Assembly (NCBI RefSeq): GCF_047219225.1
Contig: NZ_CP178208.1
Span: 2,356,001-2,420,000, forward strand
DNA length: 64,000 nt
Direction of reading: 5' to 3'
Source of the DNA: IMCC45349 sp047219225
GTDB lineage: Bacteria; Bacteroidota; Bacteroidia; Flavobacteriales; Flavobacteriaceae
Shown piece after piece: positions 1 to 8,092 of this stretch. A model generated the notes under the pieces. It saw only the letters and a program-made list of their open reading frames with translations. It was not told the origin of the DNA and ran no database searches. Position 1 is the first letter of the stretch. Every line of letters starts with the position of its first letter. The position numbers and the translations under genes were made by a program.

Positions 1-781
1 TAAGATTTTTTTGCATCATATCTTGGTCTAAACCAGTCATACAAATAGTTATAAACATACCTCCAATAAATGACTTGATATAATGACTACGTTCTAAAAA
101 ACTATCAGTTACAAATACTTTACTGTATTCTTTTAGTTCGTTTGATGCTAAAAAATCAGTAAAACTCCACCCAAGGCTATCGTTAATAAAGTATATAGAT
201 AAGATTACTGCAATTATCATAAATAATGTTTGTAGTGTATCAGTCCATACAATGGTTTTAATACCTCCTTTATTAGTGTAAATCCAAATTAATAGAATAG
301 AGATTATAACAGTAATTTCAAAAGGTACTTCCCAAGCATCAAAAACAAATTGTTGTAGAACAATGGCAACTAAAAATAGCCTAAAAGCAGCACCAAGCAC
401 TCTTGATATAAAGAAGAAAAAAGCACCAGTTTTATGACTGGTAGAACCAAACCTTTCTAATAAATACTCATAAATAGAGGTGACATTCAATTTGTAATAA
501 ATAGGCATAAGTACAAATGCAACAACAAAATACCCAACCATATAACCCAAAACAACTTGAAAGTAACTAAATTGTGAACCTTCTATCCATCCTGGAACAG
601 AAATAAAGGTTACACCAGATAATGAAGCGCCAATCATTCCAAAGGCTACTAGATACCATGGGCTTTGTTTTCCAGCTTTAAAAAAGTCATTATTACTATC
701 ATTTTTACCTGTAAAGTAAGATATGAGCATTAATACGACAAAATAGGCAGATATTAATATTATGATATTTAGTGGAGACAT
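1..781 (-). CDS. Sodium:solute symporter family protein (partial, C-terminus off the left edge)
   Basis: The frame is open from an ATG at 781 to the window edge, giving the first 260 codons. The protein is very hydrophobic. A first membrane helix covers about residues 5-24, a charged NDSNNDFFKAGK segment follows, and then comes a long series of membrane helices. The stretch around FFKAGKQSPWYLVAFGMIGA followed by SLSGVTFISVPGW is typical of the start of solute:sodium symporters (SSS family, LeuT fold), where it lines the sodium and substrate path. The substrate cannot be told from the part visible. The gene is divergent from the T9SS protein gene, with 60 bp between the start codons. Family assignment is firm; the specificity is unknown. 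Confidence 0.85.
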   Translation of the reverse strand, partial: MSPLNIIILISAYFVVLMLISYFTGKNDSNNDFFKAGKQSPWYLVAFGMIGASLSGVTFISVPGWIEGSQFSYFQVVLGYMVGYFVVAFVLMPIYYKLNVTSIYEYLLERFGSTSHKTGAFFFFISRVLGAAFRLFLVAIVLQQFVFDAWEVPFEITVIISILLIWIYTNKGGIKTIVWTDTLQTLFMIIAVILSIYFINDSLGWSFTDFLASNELKEYSKVFVTDSFLERSHYIKSFIGGMFITICMTGLDQDMMQKNL

Positions 782-804
782 TTTTTATTATTTATTAATA
801 ATGT

Positions 805-812
805 TACTTTTG
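805..812 (+). promoter_or_regulatory. Bacteroidota -7 element for the T9SS beta-propeller gene
   Basis: TACTTTTG matches the TAnnTTTG -7 consensus of the Bacteroidota housekeeping sigma factor. It lies 29 bp before the ATG at 842, in the short divergent gap. I see no clear -33 TTG at the expected spacing, so this is a sequence match only. Confidence 0.45.
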
Positions 813-841
813 AAAACCAAATTAATACTAAAAAAGCAAAA

Positions 842-3817
842 ATGATGAGAAAAGTTTATTTTTTATTTAGCCTACTTATGGTGTCTTCTTTGTCTTGGTC
901 ACAAGAATATAAAAGGATGATTGAGGCTGGAACTTATTCTGTTTTTGAAATAAAAGCTGAAGCAGATGCCTATTTTGAAATTGTAGGTACTGACAGAGGA
1001 AAAGGATATAAACCATACAAAAGATGGGAATATCAAGCGTTTAGAAATATGGATGAGAACGGAATGTTAAAATCTCCGCAGTACTATTTTAATGAGCTTG
1101 AAAACTATAATAATTACTTAAATCAAAACTCTGAAACTTCTAGAGCTTCTGCTCAAGGAAACTGGGAGCCTATGGGACCTGTTGATTGGAATGCTACAAG
1201 TGGATGGAATCCTGGTGTTGGTAGAGTAACTTCTATTGCTGTAGATCCAGCTAATAGTAATCATATTATTATTGGAGGTGAAACAGGCGGTGTGTGGAAA
1301 ACACTTGATGGTGGAACATCTTGGACAGTTTTAACCGATAATATGCCTAGTTTAAGAGTGTATGCATTGGCTATGGATCCAACTGACACTTCAGTTTATT
1401 TTTGGGGATCAAGTGGAGGAACAATTTTTAAATCAACCGATTCTGGTTCTACATGGAATGTTCTTGCAGATGTTGGTGGTGGAGTTGTGAATAAGATTTT
1501 AATTGATCCTACAAATACTACAAAAATGTATTGTAGTGCTGCAAATGGAGGGCTTTTTAAGTCAACTGATTCTGGTACAAACTGGAGTTTAATTCATCCA
1601 AGTGCTAGTACTGGTTATGATATTGAATTTAAACCTGGAGATACAAATATTATATATGCAACAGGAACTCAGTATTTTAAATCGACTAATGGTGGAACAA
1701 CATTTGAAGCTGAAGATACATTGCCGTCATGGAATCAAGAGTTCGTTTCTGGACAAACTAGTTGGACTACTACAGATTCTAACCAAAATGGAACTGTAGG
1801 TCCTAGGACAGGTAACTCAATGGCTATATTTTATATTAACAACTTTTCGCAGCCAATTACAAGGTTAGTCACTCAAACTTTAGATTTAAGTGGTGTAACA
1901 GCACCTGAAATAAATTTTTCATATTCTAATGTAAATTGGGCTGGAGATATTGATAGTTTAAGAGTTTTATATAAAAGTTCTAGTACAGGAACTTGGACAG
2001 AGCTTGCAAGTTATACTGCTGAGTCAGCTACTTGGTCAGATATTACTTTAAGCTTACCAAACCCAAGTTCAGATTATTATATTGCCTTTGAGGGTACTTC
2101 TAATTATGGTAGAGGGTTAACATTGGATGATGTTTCGGTTGAAGACCCATCGTTAGGTGTAATTTTTGAAGAAGGTTTTGAATCTGCAATAAGTCCATTT
2201 AGTAATGGGCCAAAAATGATGGGAGTTTCTTTAGATAATCCTGATGTTGTTTATGTGTTAGAAGCAGATGGTGGAGTTTTTGGTGGTTTATATAAATCTA
2301 CAGATAGTGGAGTGTCTTTTGTTGAGTTAGACCATACAGGTAATAATTACTTTGGATATAGCTCAACAGCAGATGATAATAGTGGTCAAGCACCAAGAGA
2401 TATGGATGTTACAGTTAGTCCAACTAATGCTGATGAAGTACATATAGCTGGTGTATTAACATGGAGGTCTATGGATGGAGGTGTTAACTTTAATATTACA
2501 TCACAATGGGTGCCTGGAAATGCTGCAAGTCAAAATATTGGATATTGTCATGCTGATGTTGATATTCTTGAGTATGTAGGAGATAAGCTATATGTGGGTT
2601 CAGATGGAGGGATTTTTATAGCAAATCAACCAAGTAGGCCAATTGTTGGAACTGATTTTTACACAGATTTAACTACAGGAATAGGTATTAGACAGTTTTA
2701 TAAGTTTGGTATTAGTCAAACAGATCCTGTGGTAATAACAGGTGGTTCTCAAGATAATGGAACATCTGCAATGGACGCTTTAGGTAATTGGACTGATTGG
2801 TTAGGAGCAGATGGTATGGAAACATTTATTGATAAAGATTCAAATCTTACAATGTATGGTACTATTTATAATGGTATAATGTATAGAACAACAAATGGAG
2901 GTATAACTGTAACAGGATTGCCTTCACCAGATAATAAATCTGGAAATTGGGTAACACCTTTTGAGCAGGATCCAATAGTGTCTAATACAATTTACTCTGG
3001 TTTTGATCAAGTTTATAAATCTACAAATAGTGGTAATTCGTGGGTTGCTATTTCTCAAACCTTTGGAGGTAATCTAAATGAATTAAAAATAGCTCCTTCA
3101 AATAATAATGTTATGTATGCTTCTAGAGGTAGTAGTCTATATAGAACAACCAATGGAGGGTTAACAAACTGGACAGCTTTATCAGGTTTTTCAGGAAATA
3201 TTAATGCTATAGCTATACATCCAACTAATCCTAATAAAGTAGCAATTGCAACTACAGGTGCTCAAAAAGTTTATGTGTCTGATAATTCTGGAGTTTCTTG
3301 GACACCATATTTACATAATTTACCAGATTTTAGTGCTTTGGCATTAGCTTGGGAAGATAATGGTGAAGATGGTTTATATCTTGGTATGAATTATGGAGCA
3401 TATTATATTGATAATACTTTCTCAGAATGGCAACCATTTAGTAACAACTTACCAAATGTAGAAATAAGAGAATTTGAGTTTAATACTGCCGATGATAAAT
3501 TATATGCTGCTACTTATGGTAGAGGTGTTTGGAGAACAGGCAACTATGCATCGACTTTAAGTACTCAAGATTTTGAGTTAGAAGGCATTCAAGTATATCC
3601 AAATCCAGCTTCAAATGTTATAAATATTTCATGGAAAAACTCAGGAGATGTAGATGTTAGATTATTTGATGCTTTAGGTAAATTAGTTTATGCTGATAAG
3701 AAACAAAATATCAATTCTAGTTATAGTATTGATGTATCTCATTTATCGTCAGGACTTTACTTTGTGAGGATTAATAATAGAGATGGAGTGATTACTAAAA
3801 AAGTAGTTATAGAGTAA
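842..3817 (+). CDS. Secreted T9SS protein with sortilin/BNR-type beta-propeller and an inserted jelly-roll-like domain
   Basis: The 991-residue protein starts with a Sec signal peptide (MMRKVYFLFSLLMVSSLSWSQ) and ends with a type A T9SS sorting domain: YPNPASN at about residue 919, then GLYFVRI, then the terminal KKVVIE. Between them are about ten Asp-box motifs of the S-x-D-x-G-x-T-W type, such as KTLDGGTSWTVL and KSTDSGSTWNVL. These mark a VPS10/sortilin or glycosidase-like beta-propeller. Roughly residues 300-437 interrupt the Asp-box series with a segment (TLDLSGVTAPEINFSY, then LTLDDVSVEDP) that resembles MAM or other jelly-roll adhesion domains. Export through the outer membrane and surface attachment or release is expected. 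No catalytic residues are recognisable, so the ligand or substrate is unknown. A strong terminator follows at 3842. Confidence 0.85.
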   Translation: MMRKVYFLFSLLMVSSLSWSQEYKRMIEAGTYSVFEIKAEADAYFEIVGTDRGKGYKPYKRWEYQAFRNMDENGMLKSPQYYFNELENYNNYLNQNSETSRASAQGNWEPMGPVDWNATSGWNPGVGRVTSIAVDPANSNHIIIGGETGGVWKTLDGGTSWTVLTDNMPSLRVYALAMDPTDTSVYFWGSSGGTIFKSTDSGSTWNVLADVGGGVVNKILIDPTNTTKMYCSAANGGLFKSTDSGTNWSLIHPSASTGYDIEFKPGDTNIIYATGTQYFKSTNGGTTFEAEDTLPSWNQEFVSGQTSWTTTDSNQNGTVGPRTGNSMAIFYINNFSQPITRLVTQTLDLSGVTAPEINFSYSNVNWAGDIDSLRVLYKSSSTGTWTELASYTAESATWSDITLSLPNPSSDYYIAFEGTSNYGRGLTLDDVSVEDPSLGVIFEEGFESAISPFSNGPKMMGVSLDNPDVVYVLEADGGVFGGLYKSTDSGVSFVELDHTGNNYFGYSSTADDNSGQAPRDMDVTVSPTNADEVHIAGVLTWRSMDGGVNFNITSQWVPGNAASQNIGYCHADVDILEYVGDKLYVGSDGGIFIANQPSRPIVGTDFYTDLTTGIGIRQFYKFGISQTDPVVITGGSQDNGTSAMDALGNWTDWLGADGMETFIDKDSNLTMYGTIYNGIMYRTTNGGITVTGLPSPDNKSGNWVTPFEQDPIVSNTIYSGFDQVYKSTNSGNSWVAISQTFGGNLNELKIAPSNNNVMYASRGSSLYRTTNGGLTNWTALSGFSGNINAIAIHPTNPNKVAIATTGAQKVYVSDNSGVSWTPYLHNLPDFSALALAWEDNGEDGLYLGMNYGAYYIDNTFSEWQPFSNNLPNVEIREFEFNTADDKLYAATYGRGVWRTGNYASTLSTQDFELEGIQVYPNPASNVINISWKNSGDVDVRLFDALGKLVYADKKQNINSSYSIDVSHLSSGLYFVRINNRDGVITKKVVIE

Positions 3818-3841
3818 TCATTTTTATTTAATAAATACCTT

Positions 3842-3871
3842 AACCCAACAATGATTATTGTTGGGTTTTTT
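3842..3871 (+). terminator. Rho-independent terminator after the T9SS protein gene
   Basis: A perfect 11-bp stem (AACCCAACAAT at 3842-3852 pairing with 3857-3867) has a GATT loop and runs into a T tract at 3866-3871. Confidence 0.9.
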
Positions 3872-3892
3872 AGTATTATAGCTTTATTTGAG

Positions 3893-3900
3893 TAAATTTG
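3893..3900 (+). promoter_or_regulatory. -7 element for recR
   Basis: TAAATTTG fits TAnnTTTG and ends 6 bases before the recR ATG. If used, the transcript would begin almost at the start codon. Confidence 0.5.
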
Positions 3901-3906
3901 TGAAAT

Positions 3907-4524
3907 ATGGAATTCTCCTCAAAATTACTTCAAAATGCAGTTAACGAAGTTGCGCAATTACCAGGAATTGGTAAACGTACTGCGTTGCGTTTAGTATTAC
4001 ATTTATTAAAGCAGCCAAAGGAACAAACAAGTCATTTAGCGTTAGCTTTATCACAAATGAGAAATGAAGTTAAGTTTTGTAAAAGTTGCCATAATATTAG
4101 CGATGTAGATTTATGCGAAATATGCGCTAATACAAACAGAAATGAAGAAATCATTTGTGTAGTAGAAGATATTAGAGATGTTATGGCAATTGAAAGTACA
4201 GCAAGCTTTAAAGGGTTGTACCATGTTTTAGGAGGTAAAATATCACCTATGGATGGTATAGGGCCTCAAGATTTACAAATAGCATCGCTTGTTAATAAAG
4301 TTAAAGAAGGAAAAGTAAAAGAGTTGATTTTTGCTTTAAGTTCAACCATGGAAGGTGACACTACAAATTTTTACATCTATAAGCAGATTAAAGATTACAA
4401 TGTAAAAACATCTACCATTGCAAGAGGAATAGCTGTTGGAGATGAGTTAGAATATGCAGATGAAGTGACACTTGGTAGAAGTATAGTTAACCGAATTCCG
4501 TTTGAAATATCCTTAAAATCTTAA
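3907..4524 (+). CDS. recR: Recombination mediator RecR
   Basis: RecR acts with RecO to load RecA onto gapped, SSB-coated DNA in the RecFOR repair pathway. The 205-residue length is normal for the family. Visible parts in order are an N-terminal helix-hairpin-helix (AQLPGIGKRTALRLV, about residues 16-30), a four-cysteine zinc motif (C58, C61, C70, C73), and a Toprim domain starting at EEIICVVEDIRD, with the conserved YHVLGGKISPMDGIGP segment. The glycosyltransferase gene begins 9 bases after the stop, so the two are probably cotranscribed. This is a confident call. Confidence 0.97.
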   Translation: MEFSSKLLQNAVNEVAQLPGIGKRTALRLVLHLLKQPKEQTSHLALALSQMRNEVKFCKSCHNISDVDLCEICANTNRNEEIICVVEDIRDVMAIESTASFKGLYHVLGGKISPMDGIGPQDLQIASLVNKVKEGKVKELIFALSSTMEGDTTNFYIYKQIKDYNVKTSTIARGIAVGDELEYADEVTLGRSIVNRIPFEISLKS

Positions 4525-4533
4525 GAAAAGTAT

Positions 4534-5631
4534 TTGAAGTTATCAGTAGTAATATTAAACTATAATGTACGCTATTTTTTAGAGTTATGTCTAAAAAGCG
4601 TAGAAGCAGCAATTTCAAATATTGATGCAGAAATAATAGTCATTGATAATAATTCCAAAGATAGCAGTAGGGAAATGGTAAAACAATATTTTCCTGATGT
4701 TATATATATGCAAAACACTGAAAATGTTGGTTTTTCTAAGGCTAACAATCAGGCAGTTAAAGTTGCTCAAGGAGAATATGTTTGTATTCTAAATCCAGAT
4801 ACAGTTGTCTCTGAAGATACTTTTGAGAAGCTTATTGAGTTTGCAGATACTAAAACTAACCTAGGAATTGTTGGATGTAAGTTAATTGATGGTATTGGTA
4901 ACTTTTTACCAGAAAGTAAACGAAATATCCCTATAGTTAAAGCAGCCTTAAAAAAAATGTTAGGAAAGTCTAACGATTATTATGCTGTTCAGGTTTCAAA
5001 AAATGAGATAGCTAAAGTAGATATACTCGTTGGTGCGTTTATGCTCTTAAAACGTTCAGTATATAATGATATTGAAGGTTTCGACGAGGATTATTTTATG
5101 TATGGTGAAGATATAGATATATCATATAAAGCTGTTAAAAAGGGTTATGTAAATTACTATTACGGAGACACTACTGTTATACACTACAAAGGAGAAAGTA
5201 CTTTAAAAGATAGCAGTTATGCTAGACGTTTTTATGGTGCAATGCAAATATTTTACAGTAAACACTTTAAAAAGAATGTATTTTTCGATACAATGGTTTG
5301 GTTTGGTGTAAAAGTAGCTTTCTTGCTAAGGAAACCACCAGTAAAGTATGATAAGACTGTAGGTCAATATGTATTAGTTTCAGAAAAATTAAATCAAGAA
5401 TTATTGCAAAACTTAAAGAAAAAAGTCGAATTATTTACTGATGTAGAAAGTATTCAAGATAATTCAGAAATTATTTTTGACGCAAATTACCTTACTTGTA
5501 AAGAGATTATAGCATATTTACAAACCCTAAATACTAATAAAACACTATCGTTTAAGATTTTACCAAAAAACTCAAGGTTTATTATTGGTAGTGACGACTC
5601 AATTAATAGAGGAGAGGTGATTTTATTTTAA
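4534..5631 (+). CDS. Family 2 glycosyltransferase (rhamnosyltransferase-like)
   Basis: The start is a TTG; the family N-terminus (KLSVVILNYNV) begins at the next codon and no ATG is available. Residues 1-250 form a GT-A domain with IVIDNNSKD near residue 36, an NPDT metal/nucleotide motif at residues 87-90, and the FDEDYFMYGEDIDIS block near 183-197, typical of inverting GT2 enzymes for cell-surface glycans. A hydrophobic amphipathic stretch (MVWFGVKVAFLL) follows, suggesting membrane association. The last 90 or so residues are a separate small alpha/beta domain that I do not recognise. Donor and acceptor cannot be inferred. It follows recR closely, which looks like convenience rather than function. 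Confidence 0.85.
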   Translation: MKLSVVILNYNVRYFLELCLKSVEAAISNIDAEIIVIDNNSKDSSREMVKQYFPDVIYMQNTENVGFSKANNQAVKVAQGEYVCILNPDTVVSEDTFEKLIEFADTKTNLGIVGCKLIDGIGNFLPESKRNIPIVKAALKKMLGKSNDYYAVQVSKNEIAKVDILVGAFMLLKRSVYNDIEGFDEDYFMYGEDIDISYKAVKKGYVNYYYGDTTVIHYKGESTLKDSSYARRFYGAMQIFYSKHFKKNVFFDTMVWFGVKVAFLLRKPPVKYDKTVGQYVLVSEKLNQELLQNLKKKVELFTDVESIQDNSEIIFDANYLTCKEIIAYLQTLNTNKTLSFKILPKNSRFIIGSDDSINRGEVILF

Positions 5632-5675
5632 AGTTATTTATTAGTGTAAATTCAAAAAATTACATGATTTTTCAT

Positions 5676-5683
5676 TAATTTTG
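5676..5683 (+). promoter_or_regulatory. -7 element for the E2 gene
   Basis: TAATTTTG fits TAnnTTTG and lies 37 bp before the ATG at 5721. This leaves an AT-rich leader of about 30 nt, typical of this group. Confidence 0.5.
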
Positions 5684-5720
5684 CAATCGAAAATTAAAAA
5701 AACAATATTTCATTATAGAT

Positions 5721-7046
5721 ATGGCAAAATTCGAACTTAAGTTACCTAAAATGGGAGAGAGTGTTGCAGAAGCAACAATTACATCATGGTTAAAGGAAGT
5801 TGGAGATACAATTGAAGCAGACGAGGCAGTACTAGAAATCGCTACAGATAAAGTTGATAGCGAGGTTCCAAGTGAGGTTGAAGGTGTTTTGGTTGAACGA
5901 TTATTTGAAGTTGATGATGTAGTTCAAGTAGGTCAAACAATTGCTGTAATTGAAATTGATGGTGAAGGTAGTGCTACACCAGCAGCACCAAAACAAGAAG
6001 AAGTTAAAGCACCAGTTGCTGAAGTTGCAGCTCATGAAGTAGCTAAAACTGTTGAGGTTGCTAAAGAAATAGCTGCTCCAGTAATTTCTAACGAAACACG
6101 TTTTTATTCACCTTTAGTTAAAAACATAGCTAAAAAAGAAGGTATTGGTCAAGCTGAACTTGATGCTATTCCAGGAACAGGTAAAGAAGGAAGAGTTACA
6201 AAAAATGATATGTTAGCATACCTAGAAAATAGAGGTAGCGCTCCAGCTCCTGTAGCAGAAGCTCCTAAAGTTGAGTCTAAACCTGCAGCACCAAAGGCAG
6301 CACCAGCACCAAAAGCTGCGCCTATTGTTTCTAGCGGAGGTGATGAGATAATAGAAATGACTAGAATGGGTAAGCTTATTGCGAAGCATATGGTAGACTC
6401 TGTTCAAACATCAGCGCATGTACAGTCATTTATTGAGGCAGATGTAACAAATATTTGGAATTGGAGAAAGAAAGTAAAAGGAGAGTTTTTAAAGCGTGAA
6501 GGCGAAAACTTAACGTTTACACCAATATTCATGGAGGCAGTTGCTAAAGCGTTAAAAGACTATCCAATGATGAATATTTCTGTACAAGGAGATACTATCA
6601 TTAAAAAGAAAAATATAAACCTTGGTATGGCTGCAGCTTTACCAGATGGTAACTTAATAGTACCTGTAATTAAAAATGCAGACCAATTAAACTTAATTGG
6701 AATGACTAAGCAGGTAAATGATTTAGCTGGACGAGCTAGAGCTAATAAGTTAAACCCAGACGATATACAAGGAGGAACATATACTGTTACTAATGTTGGT
6801 ACATTTGGTAGTATTATGGGAACACCAATTATAAATCAGCCACAAGTTGGTATTTTAGCGCTTGGAGCTATTCGTAAAGTACCTGCGGTTATTGAAACAC
6901 CAGAAGGTGACTTTATTGGTATTCGTTACAAAATGTATATGTCTCACTCTTACGATCATAGAGTTGTAAATGGTGCTTTAGGCGGACAGTTTGTAAAAGC
7001 TGTAAAAGACTATCTTGAAGCTTGGGATCCTAATAGAGAAATATAA
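5721..7046 (+). CDS. 2-oxoacid dehydrogenase E2 component (dihydrolipoamide acyltransferase)
   Basis: This is the acyltransferase core of a 2-oxoacid dehydrogenase complex. It moves an acyl group from lipoyl-lysine to CoA. Domains in order are a lipoyl domain (residues 2-77, lipoylated K44 in TDKVDSEV), an Ala/Pro/Glu-rich linker, an E1/E3-binding domain (about 128-170, FYSPLVKNIAKKEGI), a second Ala/Pro linker, and a catalytic CAT-like domain (about 210-441). The active-site motif is DHRVVNG (H413). The residue that is usually Asp in HxxxDG is Asn (N417). Whether the substrate is pyruvate, 2-oxoglutarate or branched-chain oxoacids cannot be told, since E1 and E3 are not adjacent. The gene stands alone, ending at a terminator. 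Confidence 0.92.
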   Translation: MAKFELKLPKMGESVAEATITSWLKEVGDTIEADEAVLEIATDKVDSEVPSEVEGVLVERLFEVDDVVQVGQTIAVIEIDGEGSATPAAPKQEEVKAPVAEVAAHEVAKTVEVAKEIAAPVISNETRFYSPLVKNIAKKEGIGQAELDAIPGTGKEGRVTKNDMLAYLENRGSAPAPVAEAPKVESKPAAPKAAPAPKAAPIVSSGGDEIIEMTRMGKLIAKHMVDSVQTSAHVQSFIEADVTNIWNWRKKVKGEFLKREGENLTFTPIFMEAVAKALKDYPMMNISVQGDTIIKKKNINLGMAAALPDGNLIVPVIKNADQLNLIGMTKQVNDLAGRARANKLNPDDIQGGTYTVTNVGTFGSIMGTPIINQPQVGILALGAIRKVPAVIETPEGDFIGIRYKMYMSHSYDHRVVNGALGGQFVKAVKDYLEAWDPNREI

Positions 7047-7071
7047 TTTCTATTAAAAGAAGTTTAGTAAT

Positions 7072-7107
7072 AAAAAAAAGCACAGATGAAAATCTGTGCT
7101 TTTTTTT
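7072..7107 (+). terminator. Terminator after the E2 gene
   Basis: A 9-bp stem (AGCACAGAT 7079-7087 with 7092-7100) has a GAAA loop, is flanked by an A run and is followed by a run of seven T. The symmetry lets it work in both directions. It directly abuts the attC-like element. Confidence 0.9.
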
Positions 7108-7245
7108 CGTTTAACGGTCTAGCGTATGAGTAGTAGCGGGTTTCTACTCACAAACCTTTCGGTTTTGTACTGACCTTTGTTTTATGTTTATACTTTCGTT
7201 TTATCACTTAAACCGCTATTACTTATACACATTGTTGTAAGGCGT
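7106..7245 (-). repeat. attC-like structured element at the 3' end of the two-gene block
   Basis: Read on the minus strand, just after the stop at 7248 comes GCCTTAC (7243-7237), resembling an integron R'' core site. The element ends with GTTAAAC (7115-7109), a perfect GTTRRRY R' core. Between them lie two arms, 7122-7139 and 7213-7230. They pair over 18 positions (15 Watson-Crick, two G-T, one mismatch), continue past a bulged G at 7140, and enclose a 73-nt centre with a smaller hairpin around ACC TTTC GGT (7153-7164). Core-to-core length is 135 bp, within the range known for attC sites, and orientation relative to the upstream genes is the one expected for a cassette. No integrase is in the window. 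It could instead be a dispersed palindromic repeat. Confidence 0.5.
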
Positions 7246-7247
7246 TT

Positions 7248-8090
7248 TTAATCTAATTTTGATGCTTCCCATCCTATTATTGCCTTCTTTCTGATTGGAT
7301 TCCAGCGATAACCACCTGTTTTTCCAGAAGATTGAATTACTCTATGACAAGGAATTAAGTAAGCAATAGGATTACTTCCAATTGCTGTTCCTACAGCTCT
7401 TGAAGCTTTTGGTTTTTCGATTTTTTTTGCAATTTCTCCATAGGTAGCCAATTTCCCTTTAGGAATAGTCAATAAAGCTTCCCAAACTTTTAATTGAAAA
7501 TCAGTGCCTTTTAAATGTAATTTTATTTTACTAAGTTTTTTCCAATCATTTAAGAATACCATCAATATTTCTTGTTGAATTTTATCAACCCTTTGTTGGT
7601 AATTTGCATTTGGAAAACTATTTATCAAAACCTGTAATGCCTCTTCTTTATTATCTACAAAAGCAATATGACATATTCCTTTTTTAGTAGTGGCAATCAA
7701 AATATCACCAAACGGGGTTTCGGCATAGCTATAGTTTATATTTAAGCTCTTACCTCCGTTTTTATATTCTCCTGGTGTCATTCCTTCTATGTTAATAAAT
7801 AAATCGTGTAGACGACTAGTACCTGAAAGCCCTGTGTCTAAAGCAGTATCAAACAATGTATTTTTATCTTTTTTTAGTTTGCTTTTTGCATAATTTACAC
7901 TCAAAAATTGAATGTATTTTTTGGGTGTTACACCAACCCAATCTTTAAACAATCTTTGAAAATGAAAAGAACTCATATTTAAATGTTCAGCAATGTCATC
8001 TAGAGTAGGTTGCTCTTTAAAATGCTCATCTAAATATTCAATAGCTTCTGCTATTTTATCATAATGATATGTGTTTGTATTATTTGACAT
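7248..8090 (-). CDS. AraC-type HTH / O6-methylguanine-DNA methyltransferase fusion (Ada-like)
   Basis: This 280-residue protein joins an N-terminal AraC-family DNA-binding domain (about residues 5-105, two helix-turn-helix units, HLNMSSFHFQRLFKDW near 46-61) to a C-terminal alkyltransferase domain (about 118-275). The suicidal acceptor cysteine is C248 in PCHRVIQ, followed by the family motif GGYRWN. It removes O6-alkyl groups from guanine onto itself. The N-terminal zinc domain of E. coli Ada, which senses methylphosphotriesters, is absent, so the protein may not be a methylation-triggered activator of the classical kind. The start lies 2 bases after the decarboxylase stop, so the two genes form one unit. 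The attC-like element starts right after its stop codon. Confidence 0.9.
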   Translation of the reverse strand: MSNNTNTYHYDKIAEAIEYLDEHFKEQPTLDDIAEHLNMSSFHFQRLFKDWVGVTPKKYIQFLSVNYAKSKLKKDKNTLFDTALDTGLSGTSRLHDLFINIEGMTPGEYKNGGKSLNINYSYAETPFGDILIATTKKGICHIAFVDNKEEALQVLINSFPNANYQQRVDKIQQEILMVFLNDWKKLSKIKLHLKGTDFQLKVWEALLTIPKGKLATYGEIAKKIEKPKASRAVGTAIGSNPIAYLIPCHRVIQSSGKTGGYRWNPIRKKAIIGWEASKLD

Positions 8091-8092
8091 AA

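Noticed and set aside
6222..6407. Minus-strand frame opposite the Ala/Pro linker of the E2 gene
   Set aside because: Its Cys/Trp-rich translation is the reverse of Ala/Pro codon repeats; it has no promoter and no domain.
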